A DNA stretch of 64,000 nt, from positions 21,375 through 85,374 of the forward strand of contig SVPV01000008.1 of NCBI GenBank assembly GCA_015065725.1, in the 5' to 3' direction. Under the pieces are notes generated by a model. It saw only the letters and a program-made list of their open reading frames with translations. It was not told the DNA's origin and did no database searches. A program made the position numbers and the translations under genes. Origin of the DNA: Oscillospiraceae bacterium. GTDB taxonomy: Bacteria > Bacillota > Clostridia > Oscillospirales > Acutalibacteraceae. Of this stretch, positions 19,901-27,385 are shown one piece after another; the stretch's first letter is position 1, and each line of letters starts with the position of its first letter.

Positions 19901-21219
19901 ATGTAATTTTAGGTCAGATGGTTTCTGACGAACTTGAAGGCTTTAATATCTACTATAATACAGCGGGTGAAACACGCCTTAAGAACCGTGCTGCCATAGG
20001 CTTTGATTTAGGCACGTATTATACCCTTGACGAGATTGTTTTAACAAAAGATGTTGCATTGAACTGCAGAATAGTTCAGGCATCTGTATATGTAGGCGAT
20101 GCTTTAGATGCCAGCATATTTGAAAATAAGGTAGGTACAGCAAGGGTAGATTTTGCTGATGCTACTATGAAGATTGAATTCCCCGAAAACACAGCAGGCA
20201 AATGTATAGTAATAGTATTTGACCATGTTATAGACCGCTATAATGGTGAAGTTATCGGTATGTACAATCATACTGATTTCTCTCTAACAAATATCGAGCT
20301 TTATGGCGAAGTAAATGAAGAATTAGTAAATAGAAGAAACACCAATGTTTTAACAGATGAAAGAGTTATTGGTGACCTTTTCCGTATCGATTTGGATGAA
20401 GCCTTAACACAAGATGGCGTGTTTGATGAAAATGAACAGGCTAAGCTTATGTACGACAACCTTAAGCGTTGTGCAATTAATAAAGATGTAATCTTTAGAG
20501 ATGGCAACAGCAACTCTGCAAGCTATAATGACTATACTAACGACGACGTAATCGACGGTCAGATTTTAGCTGATGAAATAACAGGCTTCACAATTAACAC
20601 AGACGCGTATGGTGATGGACGTAATCAGATTCGTGCAGCTATAGGTTTTGAGCTTGGTGCAAACTATACTCTTGACGATTTAGTTATAACCCAAGATCTT
20701 ACCGGCGACAGAAGAATTTCTCAGGCATCTGTATATGTAGGCGATGCTTTGGATGCAAGCATATTTGCGAACAAGGCATATACAGTTACTGTGGCTGAAG
20801 ATGAGGATACTATACGCTTTGAGTTTGATGAAAATACAACAGCAAGCTGTGTACTGTTTGTGTTTGACCATGTATATTCAAAGAATAGCGGAAATATTAT
20901 CAACAAGTATGCCTATTCAGGTTTCTGTGTGGAAAACATTGAGCTTCACGGTAGTGAAATAATAGAAATTGAGACGGTTTACGGTGATATTAACAGCGAC
21001 ACTAACGTAAACGTTCTTGACTATATTGCATTGTCAAAGGTAATTGACGGTCAAATGACTGTTGATACTGCTGTTGCAGATCTTAACGGTGACGGAGCCG
21101 TAGACCTGAATGACTTAATTGTTCTTAAGAAGATGTTGTTAGGCGTTGAAGTTACACAACTTGTAACTTATGAAGTTAATCTAGACCCAGACGGTGTAGA
21201 TGGCGTAGATGCCTTTTAA
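16942..21219 (+). CDS. Secreted multi-repeat F5/8C-like protein with C-terminal dockerin
   Basis: A 1425-residue exported protein with GGAGG before ATG 16942 and a signal peptide ending near VTMAEG. Six repeats of about 215 residues begin near residues 39, 256, 473, 692, 916 and 1134. Each has the pattern NVLTDEAVVGDLYRI, then EQAKLVY, DDVIDGQ, IGFDLGANYDLDELV, ASVYVGDTLDASIFENKV, VIVFDHV and LYGE, homologous to the protein at 1-4382. Some contain DGDGD-type loops (DINDADGDGDTNE, DVEDFDGDGDVTE). Residues about 1347-1402 form a type I dockerin with two calcium loops (DINSDTNVNVLD and DLNGDGAVDLND), followed by a 20-residue tail. The dockerin should bind a cohesin on a scaffoldin encoded elsewhere. 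No catalytic domain is seen, so this is a non-catalytic, probably glycan-binding, cellulosome-type component. Confidence 0.88.
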   Translation: MKKATLKKLSAIFMSVVMLLTLFSTSIVTMAEGTGEASVNILADEAVVGDIYRVNLATPVESGKTYAEFKDQLVYDNLSVAADSSDYVFRKTDADTKADITATELGLTDDQVIDTKIIAEGNTEGFKLEHNSGGTKCLEGRSALGFDLGGRYDLDNFTLAQNGTKDGGRGVLNLSVYAGDTMDASIFDNKVGSGRANSEEDVIDVTLIGATGVRYVLVVFDHMGLFSTRAASEHTYYATITSLTLGGEKTTNLINNEGTVVDIATITLPEAITHDVDFDETEQAKLNYGENHLLTVGTHKMYLKRQDINDADGDGDTNEMLSATKLGLTNDQVVDSVLAGEANEFIIQAPEAGTANQWRSALAVDLGATYNLETLSFTNSYYGGRKVYNYSVYVGDTLDESIYANKVAVGGSGDENNQTFENLLGDNACGRYVLVVFDLVSTYSKTNVYAYEFFGISDIVLYGEANEILPARQNILTNEAVVGDIYRINLPGSLDYGNGWEVAVDTTRAQTNLVYTNLTAEAHVNGTIAFKKDNMFIGDYGITDDDVIDGQILSDELEGFVINYNAGSSTRVNNRGAIGFDLGANYDLDELVLTKDLALEYRIVQASVYVGDTLDESIFENKVTTARVGYVNDTIKVGFPKGTTAKCVVIVFDHVVHTEACWVNPSTYTDFMVTSMELYGEEVEEVEEVVPENILTNKKVVGDLYRIDLAEALTQTTDHTTPTIFDEAEQAKLVYDNLTKTTGNSDVRFRKIDVEDFDGDGDVTESLYPSQYGITNDDVIDGQLLSDELSGFIINNDSFGNDRNKIRAAIGFELGSKYALDEMIIGQDFTNGRYVSQYSVYVGDTLDASIFENKVTTGYAATNADTTMKVTFPEGTVAKCVLFVFDHVAANQQGTVNMYAYSDFCVSSMALYGETANVLADEAVAGDLYRIELENALTDGVSIDDAAEQAKLNAENYISLNNGDNTKMNFVNGDGTAAGDLGLTDDDVILGQMVSDELEGFNIYYNTAGETRLKNRAAIGFDLGTYYTLDEIVLTKDVALNCRIVQASVYVGDALDASIFENKVGTARVDFADATMKIEFPENTAGKCIVIVFDHVIDRYNGEVIGMYNHTDFSLTNIELYGEVNEELVNRRNTNVLTDERVIGDLFRIDLDEALTQDGVFDENEQAKLMYDNLKRCAINKDVIFRDGNSNSASYNDYTNDDVIDGQILADEITGFTINTDAYGDGRNQIRAAIGFELGANYTLDDLVITQDLTGDRRISQASVYVGDALDASIFANKAYTVTVAEDEDTIRFEFDENTTASCVLFVFDHVYSKNSGNIINKYAYSGFCVENIELHGSEIIEIETVYGDINSDTNVNVLDYIALSKVIDGQMTVDTAVADLNGDGAVDLNDLIVLKKMLLGVEVTQLVTYEVNLDPDGVDGVDAF

Positions 21220-21250
21220 AAACCTTTTATAAAACAGTTTAAACTTAATA

Positions 21251-21282
21251 CTTCTGCCGCCCTTAATATTGGGCGGCAGAAG
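21251..21282 (+). other. Perfect 12-bp stem hairpin between surface-protein genes
   Basis: CTTCTGCCGCCC pairs with GGGCGGCAGAAG around an 8-nt loop. No T-tract follows; an AGGAGA ribosome binding site starts about 10 bp later. It could be a weak terminator, an mRNA stabiliser or an RNase processing site separating the dockerin protein from the beta-helix series. Confidence 0.5.
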
Positions 21283-21303
21283 AGAAACAAAAAGGAGAAA
21301 ACA

Positions 21304-23688
21304 ATGTTTAGAATTAAAACAATTAAAAACAAAGCACTTGCAATTCTGCTGGCTGTACTTATGATTGCAGGTGTAGTAGCGGTTGCTAATGTTAATGTTT
21401 TTGCAAACACAGGCACAACCTACTATGTTGCAGCAGATGGTCTTGATACCAATGACGGTTTAACCAAAGAAACCCCACTATCCCTTGAGGGTATTAATAA
21501 AATCAAATTAGAAGGTGGAGACACCGTTCTATTAAAACGCGGCGACACCTTTTACGGTAGACTTGAACCCACAGTGGATTTAGATACCGTTTCCGAAACC
21601 GTAAGGGTAACTGTAGATGCTTACGGTGAGGGAGCAAAGCCGATAATTTCCGGTGCAAAAACAGTAAGTAAGGCGTGGGAAGACTGCGGCAACGGATTTT
21701 ACAAAATTGATTTGTCTAACCCCGAAAACTTCACAGGTTTAGATAATGAGTATACCAAAGGTAATAACGGAAATTATTTCTATGCAAACGTAAGCTTTAT
21801 AGAAGCAGAAGACGGTACCATTTACGGTCAGCTTAAGGCAAATGCAGAAAAATGTACTGAAAAATATCAATTTTATTGTGACGACACCTGTGTTTACCTT
21901 AAAACAGATGTCGAGCCATATAGCGATTTAGGCACCTGTACATTACCGGTATTTGCACCCTTTAAACCTTTGATGCGTGCAAGACGCGGTATGATTATAA
22001 AAAATATGCATTTTATGTACGGTGGCTACGGTGTAACGATAGGCAGTAACGACCAAACACAATATGTTAATATTGAGGATTGTATTTTTGAAAAAATCGG
22101 CGGTGCTGATATTGATGCTCATAAAGACTACTTTACCCGTGGCGGTAACGGTATCGAGTTTGGTAGCTACGGCTTTGATATTGTTGTAAAAAACAATATT
22201 TTCCGTGATGTATATGATGTTGGTGTCTCTCCACAGGGCAGAGGTGATTTCGAGTCACCTTCACGTTGGGAAAATATTACCATAACCAATAATATTTTTG
22301 CCTTTAATACACAGGCGTTTGAAACCTGGGCAGGCTATCCTATGAATACCGAATTGAGCGTAGATACAAACGAAAACGGTAAGATAGATGTCGATGAAGC
22401 AGTATATTACTCTGCTGATGACTATAAGGACTCAACTCTTGATTTTGGTATAAGAAACCTTAACTTCACCAACAACCTTTGTATAGGTCAGGGTGAAGGT
22501 TGGACAAAGTTCAGAGAAGAAGAGGAAGAAGCAATTAATCGCCACCATGGTCTTGTTGATATTCTTTCTTACGATTACGAGAGACCTACTTGGTCAATGA
22601 CCGAGACAGGTAATACCTATTTCCACTTAAGTGATAGCTCTGCAGTTTACGGTCTTACTGTTACAAGTGATGAAAAATATTTAGCTAAAGACGAGAACTA
22701 CAATATAGTAGCTGACTATAACTATATATATGTTAAAAAAGCTACCAGCACAGTTTTCAGAACACACCAACATAAAAACGTGGCTGATTTCAAAGAATGG
22801 CAGGCTCTCGGTCAAGACGAAAACTCTACTTTGTTTACAACATACGGCAAGGATGCTCAGTATGCAGGTATGTACGAAGTTGCTGCAACCTCTAACGACT
22901 TTGATGAGATTGCAGAGGCAGCAGAGAGTGCAGGAGTTCAGTTCAACCTAGAATATGCCAAGACTACTGCTAGTGAAGCTCTTGAGGGCAATATAACTGC
23001 TAACGGTGCTACTGTTAGTGCAGCTAAAGCTTCTAACACACAAAGCCTTGTAACTGTAACCCTTGATATTCCCGAAGGCAAGGTGCTCAAAACAGGCGGC
23101 CTTACCTACACCTACGGCGGTAAGACTTATCCAATAGTAACACGTACCGATGCAGCTGACGGAAACGGTGATTTTAATGCCGACAGCGAGGCTCAAATTA
23201 CAAAATATGAATTCCTAATAGACTCTGCTGCTACAAATGTTACAGTAAATGCTGAGTTTGTAGATAAAGGCACTAAAAACCTTGGCGTTATAGGTACCAG
23301 CGTAAACGAAGCAAATTACAAATTACGCTTCCGTTCACGCGTAGACCGTACATACAACAATGACGGTACAGAGTATCAACTAGCTTCTTGCGGAACACTT
23401 CTCTTTAAAGAAGCACAGACCGACTTGGCTGCTGCTATGGCAGGAATCGAGGACGGCACCGCTAATGGCAAGGTAGTACCCACAACCAAGCTTTATGACC
23501 GTACTGATAATTATTATGAGTATGTTTGCTTTATAGACTATGGTACTTCCGAAAATGAGCATTTAGGCGATAACTACTATGCATATACTTATGCTACATA
23601 TGTATCCCCAACAGGCAATGCGTTAACGGTTTATTCTGATAATGCGGCTGTACACAGCTATAACAGTGTGGCTGCAGCAATATCCTAA
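21304..23688 (+). CDS. Secreted parallel beta-helix protein, unanchored, with C-terminal extension
   Basis: A 794-residue protein with signal peptide (ILLAVLMIAGVVAVANVNVFA) and a mature N-terminus TYYVAADGLDTNDGL. The following PLSLEGINKIKLEGGDTVLLKRGDTFYG is the standard opening of right-handed parallel beta-helix (pectate-lyase-like) proteins; it exceeds 20 residues in that family block only as a pattern. Asn-rich coil turns such as IVVKNNIFRDVYDVG and ITITNNIFAFNTQAFETW follow. Residues about 356-367 form a canonical EF-hand loop (DTNENGKIDVDE) inserted in the helix and absent from the paralogues downstream. Unlike them it lacks a membrane anchor and instead has about 240 extra residues, including LRFRSRV and SCGTLLF blocks of a kind seen in clostridial surface proteins. 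Three anchored paralogues and one without a signal peptide follow. Substrate and activity are unknown; polysaccharide lyase or binding is inferred. Confidence 0.82.
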   Translation: MFRIKTIKNKALAILLAVLMIAGVVAVANVNVFANTGTTYYVAADGLDTNDGLTKETPLSLEGINKIKLEGGDTVLLKRGDTFYGRLEPTVDLDTVSETVRVTVDAYGEGAKPIISGAKTVSKAWEDCGNGFYKIDLSNPENFTGLDNEYTKGNNGNYFYANVSFIEAEDGTIYGQLKANAEKCTEKYQFYCDDTCVYLKTDVEPYSDLGTCTLPVFAPFKPLMRARRGMIIKNMHFMYGGYGVTIGSNDQTQYVNIEDCIFEKIGGADIDAHKDYFTRGGNGIEFGSYGFDIVVKNNIFRDVYDVGVSPQGRGDFESPSRWENITITNNIFAFNTQAFETWAGYPMNTELSVDTNENGKIDVDEAVYYSADDYKDSTLDFGIRNLNFTNNLCIGQGEGWTKFREEEEEAINRHHGLVDILSYDYERPTWSMTETGNTYFHLSDSSAVYGLTVTSDEKYLAKDENYNIVADYNYIYVKKATSTVFRTHQHKNVADFKEWQALGQDENSTLFTTYGKDAQYAGMYEVAATSNDFDEIAEAAESAGVQFNLEYAKTTASEALEGNITANGATVSAAKASNTQSLVTVTLDIPEGKVLKTGGLTYTYGGKTYPIVTRTDAADGNGDFNADSEAQITKYEFLIDSAATNVTVNAEFVDKGTKNLGVIGTSVNEANYKLRFRSRVDRTYNNDGTEYQLASCGTLLFKEAQTDLAAAMAGIEDGTANGKVVPTTKLYDRTDNYYEYVCFIDYGTSENEHLGDNYYAYTYATYVSPTGNALTVYSDNAAVHSYNSVAAAIS

Positions 23689-23702
23689 AAAGTTTTAAAA
23701 GC

Positions 23703-23736
23703 ATTAGTGTCACCCTAAATTTAGGGTGACACTAAT
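23703..23736. repeat. 34-bp perfect palindrome
   Basis: Two 17-bp arms (ATTAGTGTCACCCTAAA and its exact complement) meet with no loop. It lies 15 bp after the stop of the unanchored beta-helix gene. As RNA it would form a stem with a small loop, with no T-tract. It may end or protect the upstream transcript. Confidence 0.6.
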
Positions 23737-23757
23737 GTGAGTATAATGATTATCGAA

Positions 23758-23864
23758 TGTCGAAACGCTTTCTAGCGTTTCGACAAGCCGATACAATCGA
23801 ATTTCTATAACCGTTATATAATACTTTTGTTTTGTTGAAAAAATGTTTTTTCGACAAAACAAAG
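23758..23864. repeat. Hairpin element related to the MITE-like element at 38274
   Basis: A TGTCGAAACGCT/AGCGTTTCGACA hairpin (23758-23785) is followed by AAGCCGATACAATCG and then a long AT-rich hairpin (23824-23864). The preceding ATAATGATTAT and the GTCGAAAC...GTTTCGAC(A/T)AGCCGAT core recur at 38264-38320 with compensating stem changes, so the two belong to one dispersed palindromic family. It fills most of the 207-bp gap before the next beta-helix gene. Confidence 0.5.
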
Positions 23865-23895
23865 ATATTATATATTTTTAAAAGTGGAGAAAAAT

Positions 23896-25665
23896 ATGAA
23901 AAAAGCAACTAAAAATCTAGCGAATATTTTAATTTTACTCACTGTGATTGTTATGGCTTTTTCAGTAGTACCTGTGGGTAGTGTCTTGGCGTCTTCTACA
24001 GCTGAATCACAGGTTGGTGAGGAAAAATCAACCGCAAAAACCTACTATGTTGCAGCAGACGGGCTTGATACTAACGACGGTTTAAGTAAAGATACACCAA
24101 TATCGCTTAAAGGTATTAATCAAATCATTTTAAATGGCGGAGATACGGTCCTTTTAAAGCGTGGCGATACCTTTTACGGAGCTTTTTTATGTCAAGTGGC
24201 AAACACCTCTAAGGAAAAGCGTGTGTTTATAGATGCCTACGGCGAGGGCGAATTGCCAACTTTTTCCTTTAATAAGCGGGTAGATATGCCTTGGACTAAT
24301 TGTGGTAACGGTTTTTATAAAATTGATTTATCCAACGAAGCTAATTATGAGGGTGTAAAAAACGAGTTTTTGGAAAGTAGCTGGGACCATAAGATTTATG
24401 TGGCTAACGTGAATTTTATAGAAGACTCAAACGGTAAATTTTACGGTAATGTAAAAAAGCGTGCTGAAGACTGTCTAGAGAAATACGATATGTACTCTGA
24501 CGACACCTGTGTTTACATAAAAACCAACGTTGACCCGTATAAAGAAATGGGTGCTGTTAATATCGCTATACACCCGCCCGGCACACCCTTGATGAGAGCC
24601 AGAAAGGGTATGTACATTAAAAATATTCGTTTTATGTATTGCGGTTACGGTATTTGCGGCGGTAGCGGCAAGGAAACAAAATCAATCAACATAGAAAACT
24701 GCGTTTTTGATAAAATCGGTGGTGCAAATATAAGCTCAAACCCCGATAATTTTGTACGCGGCGGTAACGGTATTGAGTTTGGTAACCATGGTAGTCTGGT
24801 TGTTATAAAAAACAATATTTTTAGAAATATTTACGACGTCGGCTATACCTGTCAGGGTAGCAGTCCGGGCTACTGGCGTAATTTTCTGGTGACCGACAAT
24901 GTCTTTACTTATTGTACACAAGCAGTTGAATTCTGGTGCGGTAATGACACTACGGCAGGCGGTTTATATACAATTAAAATCAATAATAATCTGTGTATAA
25001 AAAACGGCGAAGGCTGGGCAACACATACCGACGGCGGCAGACGAAATTCTACCGACTTTCTCCTTTATTCGTATTCTGCACCTGCTTTTGATGTAAGTAT
25101 GGAGCATAATACCTTTTATCATTCGGCAGGCTATCTCGAGGTAGTATATTATAGCCACGTAAAGAGTATAGAAAAGTTTTTAAAACTTGTAAGGTCTAAT
25201 AATAATTACATATATATGCCAAATGAAGATTCTCAAATCTTTAAAACCGATACAGACGATAAGCCTACTAAAGAATACCCGAATGTTACTCCTAACTTTA
25301 AAGAATGGCAGGAAATGTCGGGATTTGATAAGGACAGTACCTTTACGGCTATAGGTAACGAGCTTGATAAGTATAAACAAATGGAGCAAATAGCTTACAC
25401 CTCTAACAACTATCACGAAATAGTAAAGGCGGCAGTAGATGCAGGGCTTACTGTAAAGGCAGAATATGACGAGGGTCTCGCAACGGGTGGTACTGCCACA
25501 GGCGAAAGGGACAAAAACAAGGTTGACAACCAAGCTGATAGTACAAACCAACAAGTAATAAAAAAGTATATCATTATAGCGGCGGCAGTAGTTGTGACAG
25601 TAATTGTTGTAGTGATTATTGTTATTATAATTGCAACCTCTAAAAATAAAAAAGGGGCTGTTTAA
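23896..25665 (+). CDS. Membrane-anchored parallel beta-helix protein
   Basis: A 589-residue protein. ATG 23896 is preferred because GTGGAGA lies at 23884-23890; an upstream GTG is part of that site. It has a signal peptide, then TYYVAADGLDTNDGLSK and the GGDTVLLKRGDTFYGAF opening of parallel beta-helix proteins. Helix coils with repeated Asn-ladder segments follow (SINIENCVFDKIGG, VVIKNNIFRNIYDVGYTCQG, IKINNNLCIKNGEGW). A low-complexity region (about 535-555) precedes a C-terminal transmembrane helix (IIIAAAVVVTVIVVVIIVI) ending in TSKNKKGAV, so the helix domain faces outside, tethered to the membrane. It is a close paralogue of the products at 25679 and 27372. Activity is unknown; lyase-like or glycan-binding is inferred from the fold. 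Confidence 0.83.
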   Translation: MKKATKNLANILILLTVIVMAFSVVPVGSVLASSTAESQVGEEKSTAKTYYVAADGLDTNDGLSKDTPISLKGINQIILNGGDTVLLKRGDTFYGAFLCQVANTSKEKRVFIDAYGEGELPTFSFNKRVDMPWTNCGNGFYKIDLSNEANYEGVKNEFLESSWDHKIYVANVNFIEDSNGKFYGNVKKRAEDCLEKYDMYSDDTCVYIKTNVDPYKEMGAVNIAIHPPGTPLMRARKGMYIKNIRFMYCGYGICGGSGKETKSINIENCVFDKIGGANISSNPDNFVRGGNGIEFGNHGSLVVIKNNIFRNIYDVGYTCQGSSPGYWRNFLVTDNVFTYCTQAVEFWCGNDTTAGGLYTIKINNNLCIKNGEGWATHTDGGRRNSTDFLLYSYSAPAFDVSMEHNTFYHSAGYLEVVYYSHVKSIEKFLKLVRSNNNYIYMPNEDSQIFKTDTDDKPTKEYPNVTPNFKEWQEMSGFDKDSTFTAIGNELDKYKQMEQIAYTSNNYHEIVKAAVDAGLTVKAEYDEGLATGGTATGERDKNKVDNQADSTNQQVIKKYIIIAAAVVVTVIVVVIIVIIIATSKNKKGAV

Positions 25666-25678
25666 AACGAAAACTTTA

Positions 25679-27385
25679 GTGAATAAAACAAAAAAAGCGT
25701 TAGTGTTTTTTTTAGCTTTTGTTTTAGCACTTTCCATAACATCGGCAGGTGTACTTGCGACAACTGTAAACGTTGGAAAAACATATTATGTTGCGGCTGA
25801 TGGACTTGATACGAACAGTGGTCTTAAAGAAAGTGAGCCAATGTCGCTTGCAAAAGCAAACACCGTGTTATTATTTGGCGGAGATAAGATTTTATTTAAA
25901 CGCGGCGATACCTTTTACGGTATGTTCTCCGCCAATGTAAATTCTACCAGCAACAAAAACCGTGTAGATGTTGATGCCTACGGCGAGGGTGAATTACCTA
26001 CCTTTTCGCTTGCGAAAATTGTAGATAAGCCTTGGACCGATTGTAAAAACGGATTTTATAAAATAGATTTATCCAATCCCGAAAATTATACGGGCGTATC
26101 TGACGATTGGCTAGTAGGCTCAAAGGGTAAGGTGTTTTATGCAAATGTATGTTTTATAGAAGCACAAGACGGAACTATCTACGGTGAGGTTATGCCTGAT
26201 GCTGAGTCCTGCGTTAAGCCGTATATGATGTATAGTGACGACACAAGCGTTTATATAAAGTGTGATGAGGACCCCCATAAAGCACTTGGTAAAATCATAA
26301 TTACATTACAGATTCCGTCAAAAACAGCAATGCGTGCCTATAAAGGTATGAATTTTAGAAATCTCCGTTTTAAGTATTGCGGTGAAGCCCTTTATGGCGG
26401 CGGCGGTAAAGAGACAATGTTTATAAACATTGAAAACTGTATCTTTGATAAAATCGGCGGTGCCGATATTAATTCCTCCGAAGAGACGTTCACACGTGGC
26501 GGTAATGCAATCCAATTTTATAATTACGGCAGCAATATTGTAGTGAAAAACAATATTTTCCGTGACGTTTTTGATGTTGGCTTTACCTGCCAAGGCGGCG
26601 GTTCATACGAGTCCCCTGCAAAATGGACAAATATTACTGTAGAAAATAATATTTTTGCTTTTAACACCCAAGCGTTTGAGATTTGGTGTAGCTCTGATAT
26701 GGCGGGTGCAGGCGTTAGGAATCTTAATTTCACAAACAACCTGTGTATAGGTCAGGGTGAGGGCTGGACCTCTTTTAGAGGTCGTAGCCATGCGGTTGCG
26801 GATATCCTTGCATACCAGTATGCCGCACCCATGTGGCAAATGAATCAGACGGGTAACACCTATTTCCATTTAGCCGATCACCCCACAATTTACGGTCTTA
26901 GCGTTACAAGCGATGATAGATATTTATCTGCTGATAAATCGAAATATAATATAGTGGCTGACAACAATTATATTTACGTAAAATCCGAAACCAGCACGGT
27001 GTACAGGACCAACACCGATAAGGATATGGCTGATTTTGCAGGCTGGCAGGCACTCGGTCAAGATAAAAATTCTACTATGTTTACAACAGGCGGCAAGACG
27101 GAAGAATACAGCAATATGTATAAGGTTGCCGCAACCTCTGACGATTTTAATGAAATTGTAAAAGCAGCAAAGAGTGCAGGGGTTAAAACAAACATTATCT
27201 ATGATAAGGTGTCGGAAAAAGAGACCGCTGATAATGATGACTCGAAGCAAGATGCCGCAAAGGAAAACGAGGAGTTTCCGATAATTTATGTTGTAATAGC
27301 TGCTGCTATAGTTTTGATTGTTATAGTGGTTGTTATAATTATTTTAAACAGCAAAAAGGAGAATAAGGGAAATGAAAAAAATTAA
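25679..27385 (+). CDS. Membrane-anchored parallel beta-helix protein with unusual start region
   Basis: About 568 residues from GTG 25679. It has a signal peptide (ALVFFLAFVLALSITSAGVLA), then TYYVAADGLDTNSGL, the GGDKILFKRGDTFYGMF opening and beta-helix coils (IVVKNNIFRDVFDVGFTCQG, ITVENNIFAFNTQAFEIW). A C-terminal helix (VIAAAIVLIVIVVVIIIL) and lysine-rich tail follow. No ATG is available at the expected place. GTG 25679 is 21 bp from the nearest AAAGGGG site (25651-25657), while an in-frame ACG at 25667 (MKTLVNKTKK if read as Met) has ideal 9-bp spacing and lies one base after the previous stop. Start may therefore be ACG, or reinitiation at GTG after termination. The end overlaps the next gene by 14 bp. 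Confidence 0.8.
   Translation: MNKTKKALVFFLAFVLALSITSAGVLATTVNVGKTYYVAADGLDTNSGLKESEPMSLAKANTVLLFGGDKILFKRGDTFYGMFSANVNSTSNKNRVDVDAYGEGELPTFSLAKIVDKPWTDCKNGFYKIDLSNPENYTGVSDDWLVGSKGKVFYANVCFIEAQDGTIYGEVMPDAESCVKPYMMYSDDTSVYIKCDEDPHKALGKIIITLQIPSKTAMRAYKGMNFRNLRFKYCGEALYGGGGKETMFINIENCIFDKIGGADINSSEETFTRGGNAIQFYNYGSNIVVKNNIFRDVFDVGFTCQGGGSYESPAKWTNITVENNIFAFNTQAFEIWCSSDMAGAGVRNLNFTNNLCIGQGEGWTSFRGRSHAVADILAYQYAAPMWQMNQTGNTYFHLADHPTIYGLSVTSDDRYLSADKSKYNIVADNNYIYVKSETSTVYRTNTDKDMADFAGWQALGQDKNSTMFTTGGKTEEYSNMYKVAATSDDFNEIVKAAKSAGVKTNIIYDKVSEKETADNDDSKQDAAKENEEFPIIYVVIAAAIVLIVIVVVIIILNSKKENKGNEKN

Noticed and set aside
25180..25737. 185-residue minus-strand frame
   Set aside because: It is antisense to the C-terminal part of one beta-helix gene and the start of the next, rich in Tyr/Asn/Val from reversed AT-rich codons, with no ribosome binding site or family match.
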